Positions 7,806-16,210 are shown, counted from the first letter of the stretch. The stretch is DNA of 64,000 bases from Arthrobacter sp. ISL-85 (GCF_018613675.1 NZ_JAGGPQ010000020.1:107894-171893), one strand, 5' to 3'. Numbers and translations: made by a program. Notes: a model not told the origin generated them from the sequence alone.

Positions 7806-8542
7806 GTAAAGGTCTCCCCGGCACCGGCAACGGACGCCACCACGGCGGCCGCAACATCACGAAGTTTCATGTTCCGGGTGCTTGATGCGTCCCGCAGCAG
7901 TTTGAAGGCAGCAGCCTGGCTGCAGCGGTTCTGCGCCATGATGGCCCCGGTGGCCAGGTCAATCACGGTGCGTGTTTGCATCGCCGCGCTCATGCCGTGC
8001 TTGGTCTCCTCCAGCTTCAGCATCCGCAGGGCAAGGGTCAGCCCTTTCGATGCCCGGCGCACGAAGGCCTCGGCAGCGTTGACACCGCTGCTGCCGGGCG
8101 CAACCGGCTGCGGGCAGTAGAACGTCAGCGCACCCTGCGCGTCACCCTCCAACACGGCGGGGATGCTTAACACCGAAAGGAATCCCTGGCCCCGGGCGGC
8201 GTCGACATACTCCGGCCAGCGGTCTTCCCGCCTCAGGTCAGCCAACAGAACGGTACTGTCAGTCCGCATGGCCGTATGCCCCGGACCGTGGCCCAGATTG
8301 AACTCCACCTGGTGCATCATCCTGGCACGTGGGTTGCTGCCCGCAGTTGCGGCAGCCTTCTTGGGCCGGAGTACGGTGATCCCACAGCAGCACTCCCGGC
8401 CCTGGCTCCCAAGCCTGGAGGAGGCATAAGCAGCGAGATCCTGGAGAAGTGCGTCAGCTTCGGGGTTGTGCAGGAACGACTCCTGGAGGCGCAGGGCAAC
8501 GTCTGCAAAATCCTCATCGTTAGGGACGCCGCTGTCTAGCAC
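7790..8542 (-). CDS. GAF-ANTAR transcription antiterminator
   Basis: A 250-residue regulator. It has an N-terminal GAF-like sensor (about 30-175; GHGPGHTAMRTDSTVLLADL and FLSVLSIPAVLEGDAQGALT) and a C-terminal ANTAR RNA-binding domain (about 185-240; IDLATGAIMAQNRCSQAAAF). ANTAR proteins bind paired hairpins in nascent RNA and prevent termination. The start is the GTG at 8542, because AGGAGG lies 8 bases upstream; the in-frame TTG at 8569 lies before that site. No kinase is adjacent, so the GAF domain is probably the signal input. Confidence 0.85.
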   Translation of the reverse strand: MLDSGVPNDEDFADVALRLQESFLHNPEADALLQDLAAYASSRLGSQGRECCCGITVLRPKKAAATAGSNPRARMMHQVEFNLGHGPGHTAMRTDSTVLLADLRREDRWPEYVDAARGQGFLSVLSIPAVLEGDAQGALTFYCPQPVAPGSSGVNAAEAFVRRASKGLTLALRMLKLEETKHGMSAAMQTRTVIDLATGAIMAQNRCSQAAAFKLLRDASSTRNMKLRDVAAAVVASVAGAGETFTYFDE

Positions 8543-8645
8543 GCGCCATACCTCCTGGACAGTAATCAAAAACCACGGAACTGTGGCCGCTCACTGCCAA
8601 ACGGTGATGCCAGCCTACCTGCGCCCACGCCGTAACCTGTCAATC

Positions 8646-10217
8646 ATGACGCACCTCTCCACCCCCTGCGGGTCCGTCCGCGGCAGCTCCCTGGAGACTG
8701 ACGGGACCACCGTCCAAAGGTTCCTGGGCATCCCCTACGCCGGGCCGCCGTCGGGAGCCAATCGATTCCGGCCGCCAGTCCCGGCGTCGCCTTGGAGTGG
8801 CGTCCTTGACTGCACTGCCCCCGGCCCCGCGGCACCGCAGAACCCCGAAGATCCTGCGCCTCCGGGCACCAGGCCGCGCATCTGGAGCGAGGAGGGCTGC
8901 CTCAACCTGAACATCTGGACCCCCGCGGTCGACGGCCCCGGCCGGCCCGTGATGGTGTGGATCCATGGCGGCGCCTACCTTCTGGGCGCCAACAGTGACG
9001 GGATGTACGACGGCGCCCGGCTCGCCTCAGCGGCAGGCGTGGTGCTGGTGTCCATCAACTACCGCCTGGGCGCCCTGGGCTTCCTGCACCTGGCGGACCT
9101 GCTGGGCCCTGCGTACGGGGACTCGTCAAACCTTGCCCTGCTGGACCAGCTTGAGGCCCTCCGCTGGATCCGGCGGAACATCGGCACCTTCGGCGGCGAC
9201 CCGGACAACGTGACTGTCTTCGGTGAGTCGGCAGGAGCGGCAGCGATCGGCACCCTGCTGGGCATGCCGGCGTCGGAAGGGCTCTTCCACCGGGCCATCA
9301 TGCAAAGCGGAACGGCCGAACGGTACCGCCCGCCCGAAGATTCCGCCCGCATCACGACGCTGTTCCTTGAATTATGTGGCCTGGACGAATCGTCCGCGAA
9401 GGAACTGCTGACCCTCCCGGTGGAGCGGCTGCTCGAGGCCCAGGCCGCCCTGGAACGGCGCATCGCGGCGGAATCCTTCGCCGTCCCGCTGCCTTTCCAG
9501 CCGAAGGTGGGGACGCCATCACTGCCGCTGCCGCCGCTGGAATCTGTCCGCAACGGGGTCAACCGCGGCGTTGACCTGCTGATCGGGACCAACCTCAACG
9601 AGGGATCCTTCGCCGTGGAAATGCGGCCGTCCGCCGCCACGGATCCGGACTACCCTGACCGCGCCGCCGCGGTACTGGCAGGGGCGGGGATTGAGCCGGC
9701 GCAAGCCGCGGGCTACACGGCGGCGCTCACACAGGTGCTCTCCCGGGAGCCTACCGGCAAGGAACTCCTGGAGGCGGCCATCGCAGATTCCGTGTACCGC
9801 CAGCCCAGCAACAGCCTTCTGGCCGCACGCCACGCAACCGCCGCTGCTGCAGGGCAGGGGGGCGACGCACCCGGGAAGAACTTCGCCTACCTGTTTACGT
9901 GGCGGAGCCCTGCAATGGGAGGCAAGCTGGGCGCCTGCCACGCCCTGGACATACCCTTCGTCTTCCGGCACCTTGACGCGCCGGAGGCTGCCTTCCTTAC
10001 CCGTGGCAAAGCGCCGCAGCCGCTCAGCGACGCCATGTGTGGAGCCTGGGCGTCCTTCGCGCGCACGGGAACGCCGGGCACGGCGGAGCTGGCCTGGCCC
10101 GAATACGGGCAGCGGCGCAACACCATGGTGCTCGACGCCGAACCCCGGCTTGAGGCCGACCCCCGGCAGGAGATCAGGGAGTTCTTTGAAGCGGTCAGGC
10201 TGCTGCCAGCGAGTTAA
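8646..10217 (+). CDS. Type-B carboxylesterase
   Basis: A 523-residue alpha/beta-hydrolase that cleaves carboxylic esters. The oxyanion-hole motif IHGGAY is at about 106-111 and the nucleophile elbow GESAG at 193-197 (Ser195), within the family signature region FGGDPDNVTVFGESAG. The acid is probably the Glu in NLNEGSF (about 320), and the base is the His in GACHALDIPFVF near residue 430. No signal peptide is seen, so it is probably cytoplasmic. The ATG at 8646 begins 10 residues before the conserved VRGSSLETDG strand. The 3' end overlaps the convergent SRPBCC gene by 23 bases. Confidence 0.9.
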   Translation: MTHLSTPCGSVRGSSLETDGTTVQRFLGIPYAGPPSGANRFRPPVPASPWSGVLDCTAPGPAAPQNPEDPAPPGTRPRIWSEEGCLNLNIWTPAVDGPGRPVMVWIHGGAYLLGANSDGMYDGARLASAAGVVLVSINYRLGALGFLHLADLLGPAYGDSSNLALLDQLEALRWIRRNIGTFGGDPDNVTVFGESAGAAAIGTLLGMPASEGLFHRAIMQSGTAERYRPPEDSARITTLFLELCGLDESSAKELLTLPVERLLEAQAALERRIAAESFAVPLPFQPKVGTPSLPLPPLESVRNGVNRGVDLLIGTNLNEGSFAVEMRPSAATDPDYPDRAAAVLAGAGIEPAQAAGYTAALTQVLSREPTGKELLEAAIADSVYRQPSNSLLAARHATAAAAGQGGDAPGKNFAYLFTWRSPAMGGKLGACHALDIPFVFRHLDAPEAAFLTRGKAPQPLSDAMCGAWASFARTGTPGTAELAWPEYGQRRNTMVLDAEPRLEADPRQEIREFFEAVRLLPAS

Positions 10218-10635
10218 GGGTGTCCCGGATCCCGTTGAGCGCTGGATCCCGCAGGGAATTGAAGGCGGGCTTCAGGAGCGGCTGGATGATCTTCGCCGGC
10301 CCGTTGATGCTGAACTCGGCCGTGTACTTGACCACCGAGCCGGTGCCGTTGGGGCTGACGTCGATTGAATCAAAGGCCGTGACGGTCTTGTTCTCGCCGC
10401 GCAGCTTAATGTGGTTCTCCCTGAGCTCGATGACCTCGTAGACCAGGGTCTGGCGCTTTCCGCGGAACACGGACTCGGCGTGGTACTTGTGTCCCACGGC
10501 TACGGGCCCCGGGGTGATTTTGTCCATGACGGGGGTGTTGGGGTCCCACTTGCTGGTGTTCTCAAACTCACTCATGAAGGCAAAGGCCTTCTCCGCGGAC
10601 AGGCTGGTTTCCACACTTCCGGTGACTGTGATCAT
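10195..10635 (-). CDS. SRPBCC-family protein (polyketide cyclase/START-like fold)
   Basis: A 146-residue hydrophobic-ligand-binding fold. It shows the N-terminal strand VTGSVETSLSAEKAFAFMSE, the WDPN motif, and a C-terminal helix (SLRDPALNGIRDTLNSLA). These proteins bind or modify small lipophilic molecules; the ligand is unknown. The start ATG overlaps the stop of the upstream 89-residue gene by one base (TGATG), suggesting co-translation. The 3' end overlaps the esterase gene on the other strand. Confidence 0.82.
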   Translation of the reverse strand: MITVTGSVETSLSAEKAFAFMSEFENTSKWDPNTPVMDKITPGPVAVGHKYHAESVFRGKRQTLVYEVIELRENHIKLRGENKTVTAFDSIDVSPNGTGSVVKYTAEFSINGPAKIIQPLLKPAFNSLRDPALNGIRDTLNSLAAA

Positions 10636-10904
10636 CACCTCAGTGTAGGAGCACGGTGCAACTGGGCGGCGGCCATCTTGTAGCAGAGCTTTCCTTCGAG
10701 CGCCTGCGGCTTAATCCACACCTGGTACCCCTCAGCGGCGGTGAAGAGCTCCCGGTGGCCGGCGGCGTCGGCCGCCAGCCACAGGGCTGCGGGCTCCGGC
10801 ATGGCATCATCCACCACGCCGGAGCGAACAACGGCAGAGTCCCGCCGGATCTCCACGGGGACGCCGATCAACCGGTTCCAGGCGTAGTGCGGGTAAGGCT
10901 GCAT
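10635..10904 (-). CDS. Small hypothetical protein, 89 aa
   Basis: Begins MQPYPHYAWNRLIGVPVEIR and continues with charged sheet-like sequence to a basic C-terminus (AAQLHRAPTLR). No signal, membrane segment or known motif. It lies 35 bases downstream of the SDR gene and is joined to the SRPBCC gene by a TGATG overlap. It may be part of the SDR operon or just downstream of it. Confidence 0.6.
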   Translation of the reverse strand: MQPYPHYAWNRLIGVPVEIRRDSAVVRSGVVDDAMPEPAALWLAADAAGHRELFTAAEGYQVWIKPQALEGKLCYKMAAAQLHRAPTLR

Positions 10905-10939
10905 GGCGTTCCCTGCTTCCAGCTGGCAGTCAGGAGCTG

Positions 10940-11713
10940 TTAGTGGATGTGGCTGCCACCGTTGATGTCGATGGTGGTGCCGGTGAGGTAAGCCGAGTCC
11001 TCCGAGGACAGGAAGGTGATCACGGAGGCCACTTCTTCGGTGGTGGCGTTGCGGCCCAGCGGGATGCCGGCGTTGATGGCGGCCTCCTGTTCCTCGGTGC
11101 TGCCCACGCGGATGTTGGTATCCACCGCGCCGGGGGTGATGGCGTTGACGGTGACACCGGTGGCACCCAGTTCGCGGGCCAGGGCCTTGGTGAAGCCGAG
11201 GATGGCTGCCTTTGCCGCGGAGTAGGGAACCTTGCCGAAGACGCCGCCGCCGCGCTGGGCGGACACCGATGACATGTTCACGATCCGGCCCCATCCGTTC
11301 TCCAACATGTCCGGCAGGAATGCCTTGGTCACCAGGTAGGTGCCGGTGGCGTTGACGTCCATGATCTTGTGCCACAGCTCCAGGGTGGTTTCCAGGAACG
11401 GGAGGGGCGAGGTGATGCCGGCGATGTTGGCCAGGGCGCCGACGGGCGGGAGGTTGCCGGCGGCAACTTCTGTGGCAACGGCGGCCTGGGCGGCGGTGAC
11501 GGAGGCTTCGTTGGCGACGTCGATCTCGTGGCCGAAGGCGGGGACGTTGAATTCGTTGCCGATCTCAGCTGCGACCTTGGCGGACTTCTCGCCGTCGAGG
11601 TCCAGGATGACGATGCCCCAGCCTTCGCGTGCGTAACGGCGGGCGGTGGTGACGCCGATGCCTCGCTCCGAGGTTGCTCCGGTGAGGACGGCGGTGCACT
11701 GGGTGGTGGTCAT
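10940..11713 (-). CDS. SDR-family oxidoreductase
   Basis: Classical short-chain dehydrogenase, 257 residues, NAD(P)-dependent. The cofactor motif TGATSERGIG is at 11-20, an acidic DLDGE after strand 2 favours NAD(H), NIAG is at 96-99, the catalytic Ser lies in NMSSVS (about 148), and YSAAK gives Tyr164/Lys168. A PGAVDT motif follows. It is downstream of the sugar isomerase on the same strand and probably oxidises or reduces a polyol or keto-sugar in the same pathway. A 60-nt palindromic repeat lies between the two. Substrate not assignable. Confidence 0.88.
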   Translation of the reverse strand: MTTTQCTAVLTGATSERGIGVTTARRYAREGWGIVILDLDGEKSAKVAAEIGNEFNVPAFGHEIDVANEASVTAAQAAVATEVAAGNLPPVGALANIAGITSPLPFLETTLELWHKIMDVNATGTYLVTKAFLPDMLENGWGRIVNMSSVSAQRGGGVFGKVPYSAAKAAILGFTKALARELGATGVTVNAITPGAVDTNIRVGSTEEQEAAINAGIPLGRNATTEEVASVITFLSSEDSAYLTGTTIDINGGSHIH

Positions 11714-11741
11714 GGTGGTGCTCCTTGGTTTGTTTTGGTGA

Positions 11742-11801
11742 ATCGATTGCTCCGTAGCTGCCGTTATGAGGGGCCATAACGGCAGCTACGGAGCAATCGA
11801 T
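11742..11801. repeat. 60-nt palindromic repeat, copy 1
   Basis: Two perfect 27-bp arms (11742-11768 and 11775-11801) separated by AGGGGC. It begins 2 bases after the stop of the isomerase gene (read on the minus strand) and ends 28 bases before the SDR start. A related copy of the same length lies at 52408-52467; the right arms share AACGGCAGCTACGGAGCA. It probably acts as an RNA hairpin (termination, processing or 3'-end protection) and belongs to a dispersed REP-like family. Confidence 0.8.
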
Positions 11802-11803
11802 GG

Positions 11804-12631
11804 TTAGAGAAGGTCGGTGATGAAGCTTGCTGCCTTGGCGGCGGCGGCCGGGCGTTCGTCATTGGGGACGTCCCGGGTTTCCAGTTCGAGCGAGAAGTGG
11901 CCGGTGTAGCCGTCGGCGGCGAGCCGCTTCAGCCCGCCGGCGAAGTCCGCAGCCCCGTTGCCGATGCTGAGGTTGATATTTCCCGGCACGGCGTCGCGAA
12001 GGTGGACGTGGCTGATGCGGCCCTGATGCCGGTCCAGGTAGGACTGGAGGTCCCCGCCGGCCGCCACGATGTGGCTGAAGTCCATGACGATTCCGACGCC
12101 GGATCCGGCCAGGCGGTCCGCCAGCAGTCCTGCGCGCTCCAGGTTCCAGCAGAACCGGAGGAAGTGGAGGGATTCAGTCCAGAGTTCGACGCCGAATTCC
12201 GCCGCCCGCTGGCCGGCACCAATGAGTTGGGCGGCAATGAGGTCCAGGTCCTCATCGGGGCTCCGGACCGGCGTGTGGTCCAGCGCGCCGCACGGCAGGA
12301 CGAGCGCCTTGGCCCCGACGTTGGAGGCAAGGGTGAGCAGGGCAGCAAGGTGACGCTCGCGCGCGGCCCGGCCCCCGCCGTCGAGCACCTTGTTCAGGTC
12401 CCCGATATCGCCGTTGACGGAGCGGACGCGCAGCCCGGAAGCGTTGACGTCAGTCGAAACTGCGGCGACGGCGGCAGCATCCAGGACGTACGGGACGTGG
12501 TCACATACGCCGGGCAGCGCCCCCAAGTCGATTTCTTCGAAGCCCAGCCCCTTCATGGTGCGCAGGGCGTTGCCCAGGTCCTGGTGCCGGAAGCTGATGG
12601 AAGAGCACCCGAGTCTGGAGTGGAACATCAT
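11804..12631 (-). CDS. Sugar phosphate isomerase/epimerase (AP endonuclease 2-like TIM barrel)
   Basis: A 275-residue protein of the xylose-isomerase-like TIM-barrel family, which interconverts ketoses or epimerises keto-sugars with a divalent metal. Metal-ligand candidates are ELWTESLHF (Glu), GIVMDFSHIVAAGG (Asp/His), ISHVHLRDA (His) and the C-terminal FSLELETRD (Glu), in the family order. The start ATG (12631 or 12628) follows AAGGAT; the 21 upstream in-frame codons run into the promoter and operators and were excluded. It is the first gene of the leftward operon of the transketolase locus. Confidence 0.82.
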   Translation of the reverse strand: MMFHSRLGCSSISFRHQDLGNALRTMKGLGFEEIDLGALPGVCDHVPYVLDAAAVAAVSTDVNASGLRVRSVNGDIGDLNKVLDGGGRAARERHLAALLTLASNVGAKALVLPCGALDHTPVRSPDEDLDLIAAQLIGAGQRAAEFGVELWTESLHFLRFCWNLERAGLLADRLAGSGVGIVMDFSHIVAAGGDLQSYLDRHQGRISHVHLRDAVPGNINLSIGNGAADFAGGLKRLAADGYTGHFSLELETRDVPNDERPAAAAKAASFITDLL

Positions 12632-12671
12632 TGATCCTTTTGGTCCGGGACGAACTTTAGTGATGGTGACC

Positions 12672-12701
12672 ACAGTAGTTGCGTTAACTGTCAACAGTCA
12701 A
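12672..12701 (-). promoter_or_regulatory. Promoter of the isomerase-SDR operon
   Basis: Minus-strand -35 TTGACT (12696-12701) and -10 TACTGT (12672-12677), spacer 18. The -35 lies inside the operator dyad, so bound regulator would block RNA polymerase. Confidence 0.5.
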
Positions 12702-12725
12702 CTCTCAAAGTTGACTGTTGACATT
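12687..12725. promoter_or_regulatory. Operator dyad shared by the divergent sugar operons
   Basis: A 15-bp perfect inverted repeat (12689-12703, TGTCAACAGTCAACT, with 12709-12723, AGTTGACTGTTGACA; spacer CTCAA) in the gap between the isomerase and MHS transporter genes. Each side contains a small palindrome of the form ACTGT-N2-ACAGT (12687-12698 exact; 12714-12725 with one mismatch). The same ACTGT-N2-ACAGT occurs before the GntR gene at 16195-16210, so the GntR protein encoded there is the likely binder. Confidence 0.75.
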
Positions 12726-12758
12726 GGAGCATGATGGAGGTCACACTGGGACGTACCA

Positions 12759-12770
12759 TTTGTTAACAGT
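12759..12770. promoter_or_regulatory. Third, partial operator upstream of the MHS transporter
   Basis: TTTGT-TA-ACAGT: one half matches the ACTGT-N2-ACAGT operator exactly and the other has two mismatches. It lies 45 bases upstream of the transporter ATG. Confidence 0.45.
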
Positions 12771-12814
12771 CGACAGCGGCACCTCCTACAGCCGCTTTTC
12801 GAAAGGGAACCACC

Positions 12815-14152
12815 ATGAGCAAAGATGCTCTGACCATGCGCGGCCCGGTCCACGGCACCAAGGACGCCCGGCGAGTTGCCATCGGATCCGGCGTTGGGGC
12901 CGTCATCGAGACCTATGACTTCATCGGCTTCGGAACCGCTGCCGCACTGTATTTCGGCACTGCCTTCTTTCCCGGAAGCGATCCCGTCACGGGTACCCTC
13001 GCTTCCTTCGCCACCCTGGGCGTCGGCTTTGCAGCCCGCCCCCTCGGCGGGATCATCGGGGGCCACCTCGGCGACAAAGTGGGCCGCAAGCCCGTCCTGG
13101 TCGCCTCCCTCATCCTGATGGGCCTGGCCACCTTCGCCATTGGCCTGCTGCCCACCTATGCGGCAGTTGGGCTGCTGGCGCCCGCACTGCTGGTGTTTGT
13201 CCGTATTGTCCAGGGCCTTGCCTTCGGCGCGGAATGGGGCGGCGCCATCCTGATGAGCTATGAACACGCCCCGTGGAAGAACAAGGGCAAGTACACAGGC
13301 ATCGTCCAGGCCGGCTTCCCCGTGGGCCTGCTGCTGGCCAACCTGACCTTCCTGTTCAGCGTCCAGCTGGGCAGCGAGCTCGCCTGGCGCATCCCGTTCC
13401 TTGCCAGCATCCTGCTGGTGATCGTGGGCCTGATCATCCGTTCCAAGGTCCCCGAATCCCCCGTCTTCGACGAGGTCAAGGACAGCGGCACCATCGTGAA
13501 ATCACCCATCGCGGAGGTCATCAAGACCGACTGGCGCAACATCGTGAAGGGCATCGGCCTCCGCATTGCCGAGACCGCCGGCTACGCGGTGTCCATCACC
13601 TACATGATTTCGTATATCAACAGCCAGCACCTGGCGGACAAGAGCCAGACGCTGATCGCCCTGTCCATCGCTTCGGCCATTGGCATCTTCGCCACCCAGG
13701 CCTGGGCCGCGCTGACGGACCGCATCGGCCGCCGCCCCCTGTACATCTGGTCCACCGCGTTTGCAGCCCTGTTTGCCATCCCGATGTTCCTGCTGGTCAA
13801 CACCGGCATGTTCATCTTCATCATCGTTACCATCGTCATCTCCTACGCGGTCTGCCAGAACTCCCTGGCAGGTGCCCAGGGCCCCTGGTTCCCCGAACTC
13901 TTCCAGGCCAAGACCCGCGCCTCCGGCGCCAGCCTGGCCTACCAGATCTCCGCCATGGTGTCCGGCTTCACCCCCTTCATCACCACCCTGCTGTTCGTCA
14001 GCTACGGCTGGATGGGCCCCGCGCTGCTCTTCGGCGCCTACGCCCTGATCGGGCTCTGGGCTGCCGTCGCCACCCGCGAAACCTGGGGAAAGCGCGAACG
14101 CGAACTGGCCGATGAAGCCACCAAAAGCACCCCCAACACCGTCAACGCCTGA
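12815..14152 (+). CDS. MFS transporter, metabolite:H+ symporter (MHS) family
   Basis: A 445-residue, 12-helix proton-coupled importer. The MHS signature is clear: GAVIETYDFIGFGTAAALYF at the start of helix 1 and the loop 2-3 motif GHLGDKVGRKPV. There is a second DRIGRRPL loop in the C-terminal half. MHS members import organic acids and polar metabolites such as shikimate, citrate, proline or ketoglutarate. The ATG at 12815 follows GAAAGGGA. It heads the rightward operon (transporter, two transketolase subunits), whose stop abuts the next gene, so it very probably imports the pathway substrate. Confidence 0.9.
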   Translation: MSKDALTMRGPVHGTKDARRVAIGSGVGAVIETYDFIGFGTAAALYFGTAFFPGSDPVTGTLASFATLGVGFAARPLGGIIGGHLGDKVGRKPVLVASLILMGLATFAIGLLPTYAAVGLLAPALLVFVRIVQGLAFGAEWGGAILMSYEHAPWKNKGKYTGIVQAGFPVGLLLANLTFLFSVQLGSELAWRIPFLASILLVIVGLIIRSKVPESPVFDEVKDSGTIVKSPIAEVIKTDWRNIVKGIGLRIAETAGYAVSITYMISYINSQHLADKSQTLIALSIASAIGIFATQAWAALTDRIGRRPLYIWSTAFAALFAIPMFLLVNTGMFIFIIVTIVISYAVCQNSLAGAQGPWFPELFQAKTRASGASLAYQISAMVSGFTPFITTLLFVSYGWMGPALLFGAYALIGLWAAVATRETWGKRERELADEATKSTPNTVNA

Positions 14153-14188
14153 ATGACCACCACGCACGAAACGAACACGGAGCAAGTG

Positions 14189-15100
14189 ATGCCTACAGAT
14201 ACCGTCCAGGACGCCGCCCCGCAGGGACAAACACTGCAGACCGCAGTGACCCCGGAGCGGGTGGACAAGATCAGCGCCGCCGCCTACCGGATCCGGCACC
14301 ACGCCCTGAACATGGGCGAGGTCCAGGGCCAGGGCTACGTGGGCCAGGCCCTGGGCGCGGCGGACATGCTCGCCACCGTCTACGGTGACCAGCTTCGGTT
14401 CCGCGCCGAGGATCCCCACTGGGAAGCCCGCGACCGGTTCCTGCTCTCCACCGGCCACTACGCCATCGGCCACTACGCGGCCCTCGCCGAGGCCGGCATC
14501 GTCCCGGTTGAGGAGCTCGAGACCTACGGTTCGGACGATTCGCGGCTTCCGATGTCCGGGATGTCCACTTACACGCCGGGCATGGAAATCTCCGGCGGTT
14601 CCCTGGGGCACGGCCTGACCATCGCCGTCGGCATGGCCCTGGGGCTGCGCTACCAGGGCTCGTCCGCCCGGGTGTTCAACTTCCTCTCCGACGGTGAGCT
14701 GGACGAGGGCTCCACCTGGGAAGCGGCCATGGGTGCGCACCACCACCAGCTGGGCAACCTGACGGCCATGGTGGACATTAACGCCCTGCAGGCAGACGGC
14801 AAGACGGACACGGTCCTGCGCACCGAGCCGGTCACGGAGAAGTGGGAAGCGTTTGGCTGGTATACCCAGCGGGTGGACGGCAACGACGTCGGCGCGCTGC
14901 TGGCAGCGTTCGACAACGCAGCTGCCCAGGCCGCCGCCGTCGGACGCCCCTCAGTCATCCTGTGCGACACGAAGGTGGGCCGCGGCGTTCCGCTGCTGGA
15001 AAACCGCGAAAAGGCGCACTTCATGCGCATCGAAGAGAACGAATGGCAGATCTGCCGCGAGCAGCTAACCGCCGGTTACGAAGGAAAGGCTTCAGCATGA
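14189..15100 (+). CDS. Transketolase, N-terminal (thiamine-binding) subunit
   Basis: A 303-residue subunit of a split transketolase that transfers two-carbon ketol units between sugars. The thiamine diphosphate/Mg motif appears as SDGELDEGSTWEA followed by VDINALQADG; STGHYAIGHYA supplies an active-site His. The start was set at the ATG at 14189, which has GGAG 7 bases upstream; an ATG at 14153 directly touches the transporter stop but has no site. It overlaps the C-terminal subunit gene by 4 bases (ATGA), as expected for stoichiometric production. Confidence 0.9.
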   Translation: MPTDTVQDAAPQGQTLQTAVTPERVDKISAAAYRIRHHALNMGEVQGQGYVGQALGAADMLATVYGDQLRFRAEDPHWEARDRFLLSTGHYAIGHYAALAEAGIVPVEELETYGSDDSRLPMSGMSTYTPGMEISGGSLGHGLTIAVGMALGLRYQGSSARVFNFLSDGELDEGSTWEAAMGAHHHQLGNLTAMVDINALQADGKTDTVLRTEPVTEKWEAFGWYTQRVDGNDVGALLAAFDNAAAQAAAVGRPSVILCDTKVGRGVPLLENREKAHFMRIEENEWQICREQLTAGYEGKASA

Positions 15101-16116
15101 GCACCACCACCGAGGCCCCGGACACCGCAGCAGCGGCCAAGCCGAAGCTGAAGACGTCGGCGATGATTGCATCGTTTGCCGACCCCGGCCAGAAGACCTC
15201 CAACGCGCCGTTCGGGCACGCCCTGGTCAAGGCCGCGCAGGAGAACGACAAGATCGTTGGCCTGACCGCGGACCTGGGCAAGTACACGGACATGCACATC
15301 TTCGCCAAGGCCTTCCCGGAGCGGTTCTTCCAGATGGGCATGGCCGAGCAGCTGCTTTTCGGCGCCGCAGCCGGCCTGGCCGAGACCGGGCTGGTGCCGT
15401 TCGCGTCCACCTACTCAGTGTTCGCCGCCCGCCGCGCCTACGACTTCCTCTGCCTCGATGCCGCCGAACCGAACCTGAACGTCAACATCGTGGGCGGACT
15501 GCCCGGACTGACCACCGGGTACGGGCCCAGCCACCAGGCCACCGAGGACATGGCGATCTTCCGCGGCATGCCCAACCTGACCATCGTGGACCCCTGCGAC
15601 TCGATAGATATCGAACAGGCTGTCCCGCAGCTGGCCGCCTCCGAAGGCCCCACCTACCTGCGGCTGCTGCGAGGCAACGTCCCCACGGTGCTGGATGAGT
15701 ACGGCTACACGTTTGAGCTCGGCAAGGCCAAGGTCCTGCGCGGCGGCAACGACGTCGTGTTCATCTCCTCCGGCCTGATGACCATGCGCGCCCTCCAGGC
15801 AGCAAAGGCGCTGGAGGCACACAACGTGGACGTCGCCGTCGTGCATACTCCCACCATCAAGCCCTTCGACGCCGAAACAGTCCTCAAGGAAATCAATACG
15901 GACCGCCTGGCCGTCACCCTGGAAAACCACTCCGTGGTGGGCGGCCTGTTCGAAACCGTCGCGTCCGCCGTTGTGGCGGCCGGCGTGGGCAAGCGCGTGG
16001 TGCCCGTGGCGCTGCCCGACCAGTTCCTCGACGCCGGCGCCCTGCCCACCCTGCACGACCGCTACGGCCTGGCCGTGGACCGCATCGTGGCCAAAGTCCT
16101 CGCCGAACTCGGCTAA
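15097..16116 (+). CDS. Transketolase, C-terminal subunit
   Basis: A 339-residue partner of the preceding gene, containing the pyrimidine-binding and C-terminal domains. Typical motifs are FQMGMAEQLLFGAAAGLAET (catalytic Glu), PFASTYSVFAARRAYDF, and TGYGPSHQATEDMA with the conserved GPSHQ-ED. A C-terminal domain follows (VVHTPTIKPFDAETV, NHSVVGGLFE). Split transketolases are usually specialised catabolic paralogues, distinct from the full-length housekeeping enzyme. A strong hairpin follows the gene. Confidence 0.9.
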   Translation: MSTTTEAPDTAAAAKPKLKTSAMIASFADPGQKTSNAPFGHALVKAAQENDKIVGLTADLGKYTDMHIFAKAFPERFFQMGMAEQLLFGAAAGLAETGLVPFASTYSVFAARRAYDFLCLDAAEPNLNVNIVGGLPGLTTGYGPSHQATEDMAIFRGMPNLTIVDPCDSIDIEQAVPQLAASEGPTYLRLLRGNVPTVLDEYGYTFELGKAKVLRGGNDVVFISSGLMTMRALQAAKALEAHNVDVAVVHTPTIKPFDAETVLKEINTDRLAVTLENHSVVGGLFETVASAVVAAGVGKRVVPVALPDQFLDAGALPTLHDRYGLAVDRIVAKVLAELG

Positions 16117-16130
16117 AGGCTCTTGGACAT

Positions 16131-16174
16131 GCAGAAAGCACGGCACCGGTCCCGGCCGGTACCGTGCTTTCTGC
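16131..16174 (+). terminator. Strong hairpin after the transketolase operon
   Basis: Arms 16131-16149 and 16156-16174 (19 bp, one mismatch) with a 6-base loop; the right arm contains GCTTTCTGC. It is located 14 bases after the operon stop and before the regulator's operator, so it separates the operon from the GntR gene. Confidence 0.7.
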
Positions 16175-16194
16175 CGTACTATCGAAACCAAAAC

Positions 16195-16210
16195 CGACTG
16201 TAAACAGTCG
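16195..16210. promoter_or_regulatory. Palindromic operator before the GntR gene
   Basis: CGACTGT-AA-ACAGTCG, a perfect 7-bp dyad with 2-base spacer, 23 bases upstream of the GntR start. A TACTAT -10-like box at 16177-16182 would place transcription initiation just before it. It has the same core as the operators at 12687-12725, indicating autoregulation. Confidence 0.65.

Noticed and set aside
13502..14746. A 414-codon minus-strand frame across the MHS transporter and transketolase
   Set aside because: Shadow of two well-supported genes; no ribosome-binding site or motif.
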